DNA of 64,000 nt from CAWGUU01 sp963825765 (lineage in GTDB: Bacteria > Actinomycetota > Acidimicrobiia > Acidimicrobiales > AC-14): NCBI GenBank assembly GCA_963825765.1, contig CAWGUU010000014.1:423982-487981 (forward strand), in the 5' to 3' direction. The translations under genes were made by a program, and so were the position numbers. Positions 7,539 through 14,921 of this stretch are shown here, piece after piece; positions within the stretch are counted from its first letter, which is position 1; every line of letters starts with the position of its first letter. Below the pieces are notes generated by a model that had not been told where the DNA came from, ran no database searches, and saw only the letters and a program-made list of their open reading frames with translations.

Positions 7539-8633
7539 GTGGTTGTCGTGGCCGAGCAGCTGCGCCGGACGGTCCCCGGGGGCATCGGCACCTACATCCG
7601 GGGTCTGATCCGCGGGCTCTCGGCCCTCGGCGGCGGGCGCACGGACGTGACGCTGTGGGCCAGCCGGGCACCCGTCGGTGCTGGCCCCGACCCGATCGCG
7701 GCCCTGGGCCACACGATCACGTCGAGCCTCCCGAGCCTGGCCCTGACCCGGGCGTGGGACAGGGGCCTGTGCCGCCCTCCGGCCTTCGCCCAGGTGATCC
7801 ACGCCTCCTCCCTCGCCGTCCCGCCGCCCGGGCCGGCACCGATGTCGGTGATGGTCCACGACCTGGCCTGGCGCCACGAGCCCGACGCCTATCCCCGACG
7901 GGGCCGGGACTGGCACGAGGCGGCCGTCGCCCGGGTCAAGAACCGGGCGTCGCTGCTGCTGGCGCCGTCGCAGCTGACGGCCGACGACCTGTTGGCGGCC
8001 GGCGCCGCCCCCCACCGGGTGGCGGTCGTCGAGGAGGGGTGCGACCACCTCGATCCACCCGACCACGAGGCCGGCGCCGCCCTGCTGGCCGAGCTGGGGG
8101 TGGGCGTCGACGGGAGGCCCGCCGGCTACCTGTTGAGCGTCTCCACCCTCGAGCCGCGCAAGAACCTGCCCCGCCTGCTCGACGCCTACGCCGTCGCCCG
8201 GCCTCGCCTGCCCGAACCCTGGCCCCTCGTGGTGGTGGGGCCGTCCGGGTGGGGCCCGGCGCTCGAAGCCCGGCCCGACGTGCTCCTGGCCGGCGCCGTG
8301 CCCGGCCCGACCCTCTCGGCCTTGTACCAGGGGGCGCGGCTCCTGGCCTACGTCCCGCTGCGGGAGGGCTGGGGCCTGCCGTCGGTGGAGGCGATGGCGT
8401 CGGGCATCCCGGTGGTGGCCTCGCCCATGCCGAGCACGGCCGGGGCGGCCATGGAGGTGCCGCCGCTGGACGTCGAGGCCATCGCCGACGCCCTGGTCAC
8501 GGTGGCGGGCGACTCGGCGGTCCGGGCCCGGCTGGTGGCCGCCGGGCAGGAGCGGGCCGCCGGCCTGACCTGGGAGAAGGCGGCTCGACGCCACGTCGAG
8601 CTGTGGGAGCAGCTGGCCGAGAGGTCCATGTGA
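7539..8633 (+). CDS. glycosyltransferase family 4 (2 of 3)
   Basis: The product of about 364 residues has GT4 features: VPGGIGTYIRGLIRGL near the start, MVHDLAWRHEP, LLSVSTLEPRKNLPRLLDAY, VVVGPSGWG and AYVPLREGWGLPSVEAMASGIPVVA with the E-x7-E motif. No good ATG exists, so I chose the GTG at 7539 giving MVVVAEQLRRTVPGG. A CTG overlapping the upstream stop at 7503 would add 12 residues and couple translation to the previous GT. The last codon ATG and its TGA overlap the GTG of the third GT by four bases. Acceptor and donor are unknown. Confidence 0.8.
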   Translation: MVVVAEQLRRTVPGGIGTYIRGLIRGLSALGGGRTDVTLWASRAPVGAGPDPIAALGHTITSSLPSLALTRAWDRGLCRPPAFAQVIHASSLAVPPPGPAPMSVMVHDLAWRHEPDAYPRRGRDWHEAAVARVKNRASLLLAPSQLTADDLLAAGAAPHRVAVVEEGCDHLDPPDHEAGAALLAELGVGVDGRPAGYLLSVSTLEPRKNLPRLLDAYAVARPRLPEPWPLVVVGPSGWGPALEARPDVLLAGAVPGPTLSALYQGARLLAYVPLREGWGLPSVEAMASGIPVVASPMPSTAGAAMEVPPLDVEAIADALVTVAGDSAVRARLVAAGQERAAGLTWEKAARRHVELWEQLAERSM

Positions 8634-9817
8634 CCGATTCGTCGCTGCCTGATCCGTCGGCGTCGGTGCTGCCTGGTTCGTCGCCGGTGCTGAACGTGTG
8701 CCTCGACGCCACGGCGGTGCCGGCCAAGCCGGGCGGGGCCGGGCGGTACGTGCTCAGCCTGGCCGGCGCCCTCGCCGCCGGCGACGACGTCTCCGTCACG
8801 ATCGTCTGCCGCCAGGGCGACCGTGCTCGCTGGGAGGAGCAGGTGGGGTCCAAGCCGGTGATCGACGTCGCCCCCACCCACCGGCCGTTGCGGCTGGCCT
8901 GGGAGCAGGCGGCGCTGCCGCGTCTGCTGAACCGGCTGCCGGTCGACGTCCACCACGGTCCGCACTACACGATGCCGCTGATCTCCAACCGCCCGACGGT
9001 GGTCACCGTCCACGACCTCTCGTTCTTCTCCCACCCGGAGTGGCACCAGCCGGCGAAGGTCGCGTTCTTCCGGGGCGCCATCCGGCTCGCAGCGGCCCGC
9101 GCCGACGCCATCGTCGCCGTGAGCCGGGCGACCGCCGAGCGGCTGGAGGCCCGGTCCCGGCCACAGACGCCCGTGTACGTCATCCCCCACGGCGTCGACC
9201 ACGACCGCTTCCGTCCCGCGCTGGATGCCGACGAGTCGGCGGCCGACGAGGCTTCGCGGGGGCGACTCGGCATCGAGCCGGGGCGGCGGTACGTCGCGTT
9301 CGTGGGCACCCTCGAGCCTCGCAAGGACGTGCCGTCGCTGGTACGGGCGTTCGACCTTGTGGCCCCGGCGCATCCCGACGTGACGCTGGTGCTGGCCGGC
9401 AACCGGGGGTGGGGCGGTGCCGCCGTCGACTCGGCGGTGGGCGCGGCCCGGGCGCGGGACAGGATCGTGGTGACCGGCTACGTCACCGACGCCGAGAACG
9501 TCGCCCTGCTGCGGGGGGCGGCGGTGGTGGCGTACCCGTCGCTGGAAGAGGGCTTCGGGCTGCCGGCGCTCGAGACGCTCGCTTGCGGGACACCGCTGGT
9601 CACGACGTCGGGCTCGGCCATGGAGGAGGTCGCGTTGGGCTCGGCGCTGCTGGTGAGCCCCGGCGACGTCGACGGGCTGGCCGGCGCCCTTGACGCGACC
9701 CTCTCGGGCGGGCCCGAGGTGGAGCGGCGACGGCTGCAGGGGTTGGAGGTCGCGGCCGGCCACACGTGGCAGGAGTCGGCCGCGGCCCACGCCCGCCTGT
9801 ACCGGTTGGTGAAGTGA
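8630..9817 (+). CDS. glycosyltransferase family 4 (3 of 3)
   Basis: The 395-residue enzyme starts at a GTG in a GTGA overlap with the previous gene. After a short variable lead it reads LNVCLDATAVPAKPGGAGRY, VVTVHDLSFFSHPEW, IPHGVDHDRF, FVGTLEPRKDVPSLVRAF, LVLAGNRGWGG and AYPSLEEGFGLPALETLACG, a complete GT4 set with the E-x7-E donor motif. Together with the two preceding GT4 genes it would add successive sugars to one glycan. The gene ends seven bases before the stop of the convergent ASCH gene. Confidence 0.85.
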   Translation: MTDSSLPDPSASVLPGSSPVLNVCLDATAVPAKPGGAGRYVLSLAGALAAGDDVSVTIVCRQGDRARWEEQVGSKPVIDVAPTHRPLRLAWEQAALPRLLNRLPVDVHHGPHYTMPLISNRPTVVTVHDLSFFSHPEWHQPAKVAFFRGAIRLAAARADAIVAVSRATAERLEARSRPQTPVYVIPHGVDHDRFRPALDADESAADEASRGRLGIEPGRRYVAFVGTLEPRKDVPSLVRAFDLVAPAHPDVTLVLAGNRGWGGAAVDSAVGAARARDRIVVTGYVTDAENVALLRGAAVVAYPSLEEGFGLPALETLACGTPLVTTSGSAMEEVALGSALLVSPGDVDGLAGALDATLSGGPEVERRRLQGLEVAAGHTWQESAAAHARLYRLVK

Positions 9818-9823
9818 CGCCCG

Positions 9824-10387
9824 TCAGGTAGGAGGATCTGCTGGGGCGGCGAGGAAGGCCCGGCCTCGGGGCGACAGCCGGTAGCCGATCTCGAGGCTCT
9901 CGGTGAGACCGAGGGCCTTCAGCCGGCGGACCCTCGTCTTGAACTGCTGACGGTCGACGCCGGCGACGGCCGCCAGCGTGGTGCTGACGACGGCCGGGTT
10001 GCCGTCGATGAGCCGCAGGGTGGGGACCGCCCATTCGAGGCGGCGCAGCGTGGCCCGTAGTCGTTCGACCTCGTCGGGGCCGAGGTCGTCGTGGCGACGG
10101 AGCTCGTCCCTTGGGTCGTCGCCGAGGCGGTGGAAGCGGATCCGGTAGAGGGTTCCGTCCGGTCGCTGGTCGGCAAGGGCTTCGCCGCGGGTGCCGTAGC
10201 CGGCGGCCCGGGCGTCGCCGTCGGTGACGTCACCGGGTTCGATGGGCTCCAGGGCGTCGATGGCGAGCAGCCCGCCCGGCGACTGGAGGGTCCCGCCCGC
10301 CTTCACCGACGGCCGCTTCCACCGCCGGAAGGCCACGGTGACCGAGCCGTCGGCCAGGCCGTCCCAGAACCGTCGTGGGAACAGCAT
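9824..10387 (-). CDS. ASCH-domain protein with C-terminal winged helix
   Basis: The N-terminal 85 residues (LFPRRFWDGLADGSVTVAFRRWKRP, then a glycine-rich turn, LLAIDALEPI and DVTDGDARAAGYGTRGEALA) follow the ASCH/PUA-like pattern, a beta-barrel fold associated with RNA or nucleotide binding. Residues about 115-187 look like a winged helix (VVSTTLAAVAGVDRQQFKTRVRRLKALGLTESLEIGYRLSPRG). The combination suggests a nucleic-acid-binding or regulatory protein. It follows the TetR gene by six bases on the same strand, so it is probably under the same operator. Target unknown. Confidence 0.7.
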   Translation of the reverse strand: MLFPRRFWDGLADGSVTVAFRRWKRPSVKAGGTLQSPGGLLAIDALEPIEPGDVTDGDARAAGYGTRGEALADQRPDGTLYRIRFHRLGDDPRDELRRHDDLGPDEVERLRATLRRLEWAVPTLRLIDGNPAVVSTTLAAVAGVDRQQFKTRVRRLKALGLTESLEIGYRLSPRGRAFLAAPADPPT

Positions 10388-10393
10388 CCGCGC

Positions 10394-11062
10394 TCAGCCG
10401 TAGGCGGCGAGGAACATGCGGACGCCGTCCTCTGCCCACTTTTCGACGTCGGCGGGGTCGGGAGGGCCGTCCTCGCCGAGGAGCATGGCGTGGTTCAGCG
10501 GCGCCGACATGACCAGCCAGTTGAACTGGGCGGCCGCCAGGAGGGGGTCCTCGAGGTGCAGCAGGCCCCGGGCGGCGAGGCGCTCGAAGGCGGTGGCCAG
10601 GGCCGGTATGGCGCGCCCGGGACCCCGCTCGTAGAAGATTCTGCCGAGCTCGGGGAAGCGGCTGGCCTCGCCGATCACGAGGCGGCGGAGTTGGAGTATC
10701 CGAGGCTGCATCACCAGCACGAGCTGGCGCCGGGCCAGCCGACGGAGATCGGCCTCGACGTCGCCGCTGTCCTGAAGGCCGCGCACCTCGTCGTGGACAG
10801 GGTCGCTGGCCTCGTTCACCGTGGTGGTGACGATCTCGGAGAAGAGACGCTGCTTGTCGGCGAAGTGCTTGTAGACGGTCTGCTTCGAGACCCCGGCGGC
10901 GGCCGCGATCTCGTCCATGCTCGTGCCCCGGTAGCCACCGCGGAGAAAGGCGGACGTGGCGGCGTCAACGATCGCCCGCCGCTTGCGGGTCGACCGCCGA
11001 TCGTCCTCGACGTCGGCGACGGGGGTCGCCCGGGATCCGTCCGCCTTTGCCATACGACCCAT
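10394..11062 (-). CDS. TetR/AcrR family transcriptional regulator
   Basis: The 222-residue protein has the TetR helix-turn-helix near residues 28-75: RRAIVDAATSAFLRGGYRGTSMDEIAAAAGVSKQTVYKHFADKQRLFSEIV. The C-terminal helical domain would bind an unknown ligand. Two starts are possible, ATG 11062 (MGR) and ATG 11053 (MAK); neither has a clear Shine-Dalgarno sequence, and the operator at 11070-11103 lies immediately upstream, so the mRNA may be leaderless. It is divergent from a gluconolactonase-like gene, and the shared perfect palindrome implies autoregulation plus control of the neighbour. Confidence 0.85.
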   Translation of the reverse strand: MGRMAKADGSRATPVADVEDDRRSTRKRRAIVDAATSAFLRGGYRGTSMDEIAAAAGVSKQTVYKHFADKQRLFSEIVTTTVNEASDPVHDEVRGLQDSGDVEADLRRLARRQLVLVMQPRILQLRRLVIGEASRFPELGRIFYERGPGRAIPALATAFERLAARGLLHLEDPLLAAAQFNWLVMSAPLNHAMLLGEDGPPDPADVEKWAEDGVRMFLAAYG

Positions 11063-11069
11063 AGTACTG

Positions 11070-11103
11070 GACCGTACAGTACCGAGAATGGTACTGTACG
11101 GTC
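11070..11103. promoter_or_regulatory. perfect palindromic operator for the adjacent TetR regulator
   Basis: GACCGTACAGTACC at 11070-11083 and its exact reverse complement GGTACTGTACGGTC at 11090-11103 are separated by GAGAAT. This 34-bp palindrome with 14-bp half-sites lies between the divergent TetR and gluconolactonase-like genes, 7 bases from the TetR start and 36 bases from the other start. It is the obvious binding site for the TetR product. Confidence 0.8.
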
Positions 11104-11139
11104 TAGTTCTCAGAAACCTGCGAGTGCGAGGAGGACGAG

Positions 11140-12042
11140 ATGACCCAGATGCCGATGACCGAGCAGATGACCGAGCCCCGGGTGCTGGCCAGCGGGTTCG
11201 CCTACGTCGAGTCGCCCCGCTGGCACGACGGCCGGCTCTGGTTCGCCCACTGGGGCGCCGAGGAGATCGTGGCCGTCGACCTGGAGGGCAACAGCGAGGT
11301 TGTCGGGCACGGCCCGCCCGGCCTCGGGTGGTCGATCGACTGGCTACCCGACGGCCGCCTGCTGGTGACGGGCCGGGAGCTCATGCGCCGGGAGCCCGAC
11401 GGGTCGATGGTGCGCCATGCCGACCTGACCGCCATCACGCCCTACGGCTGGAACGAGATCGTCGTGGACGGGCGGGGCAACATCTACGTCAACAGCCTCT
11501 GCTTCGACTTCGGGGCGGGCGAGGCGCCGAAGGCCGGGATCATCGCCCTGGTCACACCAGACGGCTCGGCCCGCCAGGTCGCCGACGGCATCGAGTTCCC
11601 GAACGGCATGGTCGTCACGCCCGACAACTCCACCCTGATCGTCGCCGAGTCCTTCGCCGGCCGGCTCACCGCATTCGACATCGAGACGGACGGCGGCCTG
11701 TCGAACCGGCGCGTCTGGGCCGCCGGTGTCGGCCCGGACGGCATCTGCATCGACGCCGAGGGCGCCGTCTGGACGTCGTCGTCGGACACCCGCACCCACA
11801 CCGGGCTGGATGAGAGTCCCGAGGGCACGTGCATACGGGTCCGAGAGGGTGGCGAGGAGCTCGAGAGGATCGAGCTCGACCGGGCCGGGTTCGCCTGCAT
11901 GCTCGGCGGCCCCGACGGGCGGACCCTGTTCATGCTGGCGAACGAGTGGCGTGGCATCGAGAAGGTCGGCGAGGCGATCGCAGCCCGGACCGGGCAGGTG
12001 CTCGTCGCCGACGCGCCGGCGCCGGGCGTCGGCTGGCCCTGA
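11140..12042 (+). CDS. SMP-30/gluconolactonase-like lactonase
   Basis: The 300-residue protein is a six-bladed propeller of the SMP-30/gluconolactonase/LRE family. It contains YVESPRWHDGRLWFAHW (first metal-ligand Glu), WNEIVVDGRGNIYVNS (Asn and Asp region), NGMVVTPDNSTLIVAESF and VGPDGICIDAEGAVW, where the conserved D-G-I-C/A-x-D supplies a metal ligand. Members hydrolyse lactones such as gluconolactone with a divalent metal. The start ATG at 11140 has AGGAGG seven bases upstream. Control by the divergent TetR regulator suggests an inducible catabolic or detoxifying role, which is inference. Confidence 0.8.
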   Translation: MTQMPMTEQMTEPRVLASGFAYVESPRWHDGRLWFAHWGAEEIVAVDLEGNSEVVGHGPPGLGWSIDWLPDGRLLVTGRELMRREPDGSMVRHADLTAITPYGWNEIVVDGRGNIYVNSLCFDFGAGEAPKAGIIALVTPDGSARQVADGIEFPNGMVVTPDNSTLIVAESFAGRLTAFDIETDGGLSNRRVWAAGVGPDGICIDAEGAVWTSSSDTRTHTGLDESPEGTCIRVREGGEELERIELDRAGFACMLGGPDGRTLFMLANEWRGIEKVGEAIAARTGQVLVADAPAPGVGWP

Positions 12043-12061
12043 GCACATAGCGTCAAGCGGC

Positions 12062-12475
12062 GTGGCCGAGCGTGGCGAGGTCTCGTCAGAGATCGTCAGC
12101 CGGCTTCGGACGGTGTGTCTCGGGCTCCCCGAGGCCTACGAGGAACCGGCTTGGGTGGGCACGCGGTGGCGGGTCCGGCGGCGGACCTTCGCCCACGTCG
12201 TCGCCGTCGACAGCGGGTGGCCCCCCGCCTACGCCCGGGCGGCACGGACGAACGGCCCGGCCAACGTGCTCACGTTCCGGTCGTCCGGCCCTGAGCTCGA
12301 TGCGCTGGGCGACGCACCCCATCCGTTCTTCCGGCCCCCGTGGGCGCCCAACGTCATCGGCATGATGATCGACGCAGACACCGATTGGACCGAGGTGGCC
12401 GAGCTCCTCACCGAGAGCTACTGCGCCCAGGCCCCGGAGAGACTGGTCCGGCTGGTGGTCCGGCCGACCGACTGA
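12062..12475 (+). CDS. MmcQ/YjbR family protein
   Basis: The 137-residue product reads VCLGLPEAYEEPAWVGTRWRVRRRTFAHVVAVDSG near its start and WTEVAELLTESYCAQAPERLVRLV at its end, matching the short alpha/beta YjbR fold: a CyaY-like beta-sheet followed by a helix with an S-Y/S-Y-x-L-x-A motif. Some members are annotated as DNA-binding, but function is largely unknown. GTG 12062 is the only sensible start. The gene follows the lactonase by 19 bases and may be cotranscribed with it. Confidence 0.7.
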   Translation: MAERGEVSSEIVSRLRTVCLGLPEAYEEPAWVGTRWRVRRRTFAHVVAVDSGWPPAYARAARTNGPANVLTFRSSGPELDALGDAPHPFFRPPWAPNVIGMMIDADTDWTEVAELLTESYCAQAPERLVRLVVRPTD

Positions 12476-12499
12476 CGGGCGCGTGTCGAACCTGCTGAG

Positions 12500-12886
12500 C
12501 TACGTCGTCGCCGCGTCCCAGGGGGGCGAGAGCTGGAAGTAGTTGCCGTCGGGGTCGGCGAAGGTGCACATCAGCATCCCGCCGCCGCCTCCCGGTGCGT
12601 ACGGCTCGGCGACGACTTCGGCGCCGAGGGCCTTGATGCGCTCGAACTCGCCGCTCACGTCGGACGTCGAGAAGTTCAGCATGATGCGTCCCGGCTGCTG
12701 GTTCGTGCCCTTCACCTCGCTGTGGGGCCCGATGGCGATGCTGCCATTGCCCACCTGGAAGCCGAACCAGCCGTTCTCGTCGTCGCTCCAGTCGGGATTC
12801 GGGGCGCCCAGGACCTCCTTGTAGAAGTCGGCCAGCTTCCTGGAGTCCTCCGACCCCAGCATCACGTTGCTCAGGTTCAGTGCCAT
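12500..12886 (-). CDS. VOC (glyoxalase/bleomycin-resistance) superfamily protein
   Basis: The 128-residue protein contains NVMLGSEDSRKLADFYKEVLG at its start and ADPDGNYFQLSPPW at its end, the two ends of a paired beta-alpha-beta-beta-beta VOC module. GGAGGAG lies four bases before ATG 12886, which decides the start. VOC proteins are metal-dependent lyases, isomerases, dioxygenases or drug-binding proteins; the final E usually seen as a metal ligand is Q here (YFQL), so the metal site may be altered. Substrate unknown. Confidence 0.75.
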   Translation of the reverse strand: MALNLSNVMLGSEDSRKLADFYKEVLGAPNPDWSDDENGWFGFQVGNGSIAIGPHSEVKGTNQQPGRIMLNFSTSDVSGEFERIKALGAEVVAEPYAPGGGGGMLMCTFADPDGNYFQLSPPWDAATT

Positions 12887-12928
12887 CGCTCCTCCTCGGA
12901 CCGGGAACCGTGAGATCACCCTACGCGG

Positions 12929-13018
12929 CCCCTGGGACAGGATGAGGTCGTGCGCGCGCTCTCGTCGGCGGTCACGGCTCTCATCCGCGGGGGATGGCGC
13001 ACCGGGTCCATCGGTACG
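12929..13018 (+). repeat. left remnant of a duplicated ybaK upstream/5' segment
   Basis: These 90 bases match 14351-14441, the promoter region and first codons of the intact ybaK gene, at about 90% identity including one missing G in a G-run, which puts the copy out of frame. The match stops abruptly at CGGTACG (13012-13018), where the HNH element begins, and resumes on the far side at 14311. It is the interrupted first copy of a partial tandem duplication. Confidence 0.75.
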
Positions 13019-13073
13019 GACGACTTCCGGGGCCAGCCGGCGGTAGAAACATTTGAAAAGATGTGAAATCTCC

Positions 13074-13103
13074 TTGCGGAGTCGAACATCTGTTCGGTAC
13101 AAT
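13074..13103 (+). promoter_or_regulatory. SOS (LexA) box inside the promoter of the HNH gene
   Basis: CGAACATCTGTTCG at 13083-13096 is a perfect match to the Gram-positive/actinobacterial LexA box CGAAC-N4-GTTCG. It lies in the spacer between TTGCGG (13074-13079) and the -10 hexamer TACAAT (13098-13103), separated by 18 bases, so bound LexA would block RNA polymerase. The expected transcription start, about seven bases after the -10, falls on the A of ATG 13110, suggesting a leaderless mRNA. Several mycobacterial 13E12 genes are known to be LexA-regulated. Confidence 0.75.
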
Positions 13104-13109
13104 GGCGGG

Positions 13110-14291
13110 ATGAGCACGGCGACGGAGCGGGAGGTCACCGCCATGGCCCTGGAGGCCGAGGTGGCCCAGGTGTGCGGGGTGGCCAACGCCGCCGCCGGCC
13201 GCCTGGTCGGCCTCATCGCCGACGTGCTGGCGACGGGGTCGTGGGAGGGGGCCGACATCCTCTCGCCTTGTCATTGGGTGGGCTGGAAGTGCGGGGTGTC
13301 GCCCAAGCGGGCTCAGCGGCTGGTCTCCATGGCCCGGCGGCTGGGTGAGCTGCCCCACACCCGGGCCGCCTTCGAGGCCGGGGAGCTGAGCGAGGACCAG
13401 GTGGCCCTGATCTGTCGCCACGCCCCGGCGTCGGCCGACGCCTCCGTGGCCGAGTTCGCCCGCCAGGCCACCGTCAGCCAACTGTCGCGGGTGCTGTCCA
13501 AGTATGTGTTCGAGGCCGACAAGCCCGAACCCGAGCCCGAGCGGCGCCGGGTCGACTTCGGCCACGACGACGACGGCTGGTGGCGGTGCTGGGGGACCCT
13601 GGGGGCCGAGGAGGGGGCCAAGGTCGCCCGGGCCCTGAGCTTGGAGCGGGAACGCCAGAAGCTGGAGTCGTGGGCCGACGCCCTGGTGGCGGTGGCCGAA
13701 CGGGCCCTGGCCGCCGACCACGCCACCCGCGGTCATCACGATGCCCAGACGGTGGTGGTGCACCTCCACCCCGACGGCACCGGCAACCTGCACCTGGGCC
13801 CGGGCCTGCCCGACGCCGTGCTGCGCCACCTGGGCTGTGACGGGCGGGTCAAGACCGTCGAACACGACCGCCACGGGGTGGCGGTCAGCGTGGGCCGGGC
13901 CCTGCGGCTGGTGCCCGAGCGCACCCGCATGGTCATCGAGGAACGAGACCGGGGCTGTCGGGTCCCGGGCTGCGACCACACCGCCTGGTTGCAGATCCAC
14001 CACATCGTCCATTGGCTCGACGGCGGTCCCACCGACACCTGGAACCTGGTGGCGTTGTGTTCGCATCATCATCGCCTTCACCACCAGGGCAAATTCGACA
14101 TCCACGGCGACGCCGACGATCCCGACGGCCTGGTCTTCACCGACCGCAAGGGCCGACGGCTGATGGGCTGTGGCCGACCGGCACCACCGGGGAACGGCGA
14201 GGCCACCATCACCGGCAACTGGACCCCGCCGTCGGGCGAACGCCTCGACTGGTGGATGGTGACGTTCCACGAGGTGCCGGTGGGGACGTAG
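13110..14291 (+). CDS. DUF222/13E12-repeat HNH endonuclease
   Basis: The 393-residue protein has an N-terminal DUF222 domain (residues about 1-260; VCGVANAAAGRLVGLIADVL, HWVGWKCGVSPKRAQRLVSMARRL, LSEDQVALICRHAP). A C-terminal HNH domain follows with CRVPGCDHTAWLQIHHIVHW near 285-302 (the H-H pair at about 297-298), N-L-V-A-L-C and SHHHRLHHQGKFDI near 318-331. The four cysteine/histidine positions of the zinc-stabilised beta-beta-alpha-metal nick/cut centre are intact. Such genes are scattered in multiple copies in actinobacterial genomes. ATG 13110 is preferred over TTG 13053 because the -10 and LexA box lie between them. It is the sole gene of an apparent mobile insertion. Confidence 0.85.
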   Translation: MSTATEREVTAMALEAEVAQVCGVANAAAGRLVGLIADVLATGSWEGADILSPCHWVGWKCGVSPKRAQRLVSMARRLGELPHTRAAFEAGELSEDQVALICRHAPASADASVAEFARQATVSQLSRVLSKYVFEADKPEPEPERRRVDFGHDDDGWWRCWGTLGAEEGAKVARALSLERERQKLESWADALVAVAERALAADHATRGHHDAQTVVVHLHPDGTGNLHLGPGLPDAVLRHLGCDGRVKTVEHDRHGVAVSVGRALRLVPERTRMVIEERDRGCRVPGCDHTAWLQIHHIVHWLDGGPTDTWNLVALCSHHHRLHHQGKFDIHGDADDPDGLVFTDRKGRRLMGCGRPAPPGNGEATITGNWTPPSGERLDWWMVTFHEVPVGT

Positions 14292-14301
14292 TCGCCTACG
14301 T
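14286..14301. terminator. short perfect hairpin at the stop of the HNH gene
   Basis: ACGTAG (14286-14291, containing the TAG stop) pairs with CTACGT (14296-14301) around a TCGC loop. It sits at the right end of the HNH insertion and may act as a terminator or an element end. Confidence 0.35.
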
Positions 14302-14310
14302 GGGCACCGG

Positions 14311-14343
14311 TACGAGCACGACCCGGGGGTGGCGTCGTACGCC
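14311..14343 (+). repeat. right remnant of the interrupted ybaK copy
   Basis: These 33 bases, starting TACGAGCACGACCC, are identical to 14438-14470 inside the intact ybaK gene. They continue the sequence broken off at 13018 on the other side of the HNH insertion. Seven bases later the second, intact copy of the upstream region begins. Confidence 0.75.
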
Positions 14344-14371
14344 GGCGCGCCCCCTGGGACAGGATGAGGTC

Positions 14372-14851
14372 GTGCGCGCGCCCACGCCGGCGGTCACGGC
14401 TCTCGTCCGCGGGGGGATCGCCCACCGGGTCCACCGCTACGAGCACGACCCGGGGGTGGCGTCGTACGCCAGCGAGGCAGCCGAGGCGCTCGGCGCCCAG
14501 CCGGAGCAGGTGTTCAAGACCCTCGTGACCTCGGTCGGCGGGAACCTGGTCGTGGCGGTGGTCCCAAGCACCGCCGAGGTGGATCTCAAGGCGCTGGCCG
14601 CGGCGATGGGCGCCAAAAGCGCCGAGATGGCGTCGCCGGCGGCCGCCGAGCGGGCGACCGGCTACGTCGTCGGTGGCATCAGCCCGATCGGCCAGAAGCG
14701 CAGGCTCGCCACGATCGTCGACGCCGGCGCGTCCCAGTGGGACAGCATCTTCGTGAGCGGCGGCCGCCGAGGTCTCGAGCTGGAGCTGAGCGTTCCCGAC
14801 CTCCTGGAGGTCACCGGGGCCCGGCTGGCGTCGATTGCGCGGCCCCGATGA
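14372..14851 (+). CDS. ybaK: YbaK/EbsC-type Cys-tRNA deacylase
   Basis: The 159-residue product matches the YbaK fold throughout: HRVHRYEHD near the start, EAAEALGAQPEQVFKTLVTSVGG (with the conserved F-K-T-L catalytic-lysine motif), LVVAVVPSTAEVDLKALAAAMGAK, and ERATGYVVGGISPIGQKRRLATIVD with the conserved G-G-x-S-P-x-G. YbaK hydrolyses Cys mis-charged on tRNA-Pro or tRNA-Cys. GTG 14372 with AGGATGAG upstream is the start. Its promoter and first codons are duplicated upstream, where one copy is disrupted by the HNH element; this copy appears intact. Confidence 0.85.
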   Translation: MRAPTPAVTALVRGGIAHRVHRYEHDPGVASYASEAAEALGAQPEQVFKTLVTSVGGNLVVAVVPSTAEVDLKALAAAMGAKSAEMASPAAAERATGYVVGGISPIGQKRRLATIVDAGASQWDSIFVSGGRRGLELELSVPDLLEVTGARLASIARPR

Positions 14852-14921
14852 GGGCGTCGGCGGACCGTCGTCGCCAGGTGCGAGAGGATGGCACCCGACG
14901 CCCGCGACCCGGAGGTAGGCC

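Larger units (their letters stand above)
13019..14314 (+). mobile_element. HNH/DUF222 (13E12-type) single-gene insertion with 7-bp direct repeats
   Basis: Removing this 1,296-bp segment rejoins ybaK-like sequence ending ...GGTCCATCGGTACG directly to AGCACGACCCGGGGGTGGCG, restoring the continuous order seen in the intact copy at 14351-14470. CGGTACG occurs at both borders (13012-13018 and 14308-14314), as expected of a target-site duplication. The segment holds only a promoter with a LexA-type box, the HNH gene and a short hairpin. In mycobacteria the REP13E12 family is a known repetitive element built around a protein of this type. That this copy moved by its own nuclease is inference. Confidence 0.65.

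Noticed and set aside
7655..8600. Upstream extension of the third GT4 frame
   Set aside because: Only sequence after GTG 8630 resembles a glycosyltransferase; the earlier part is out-of-frame text over the second GT4.
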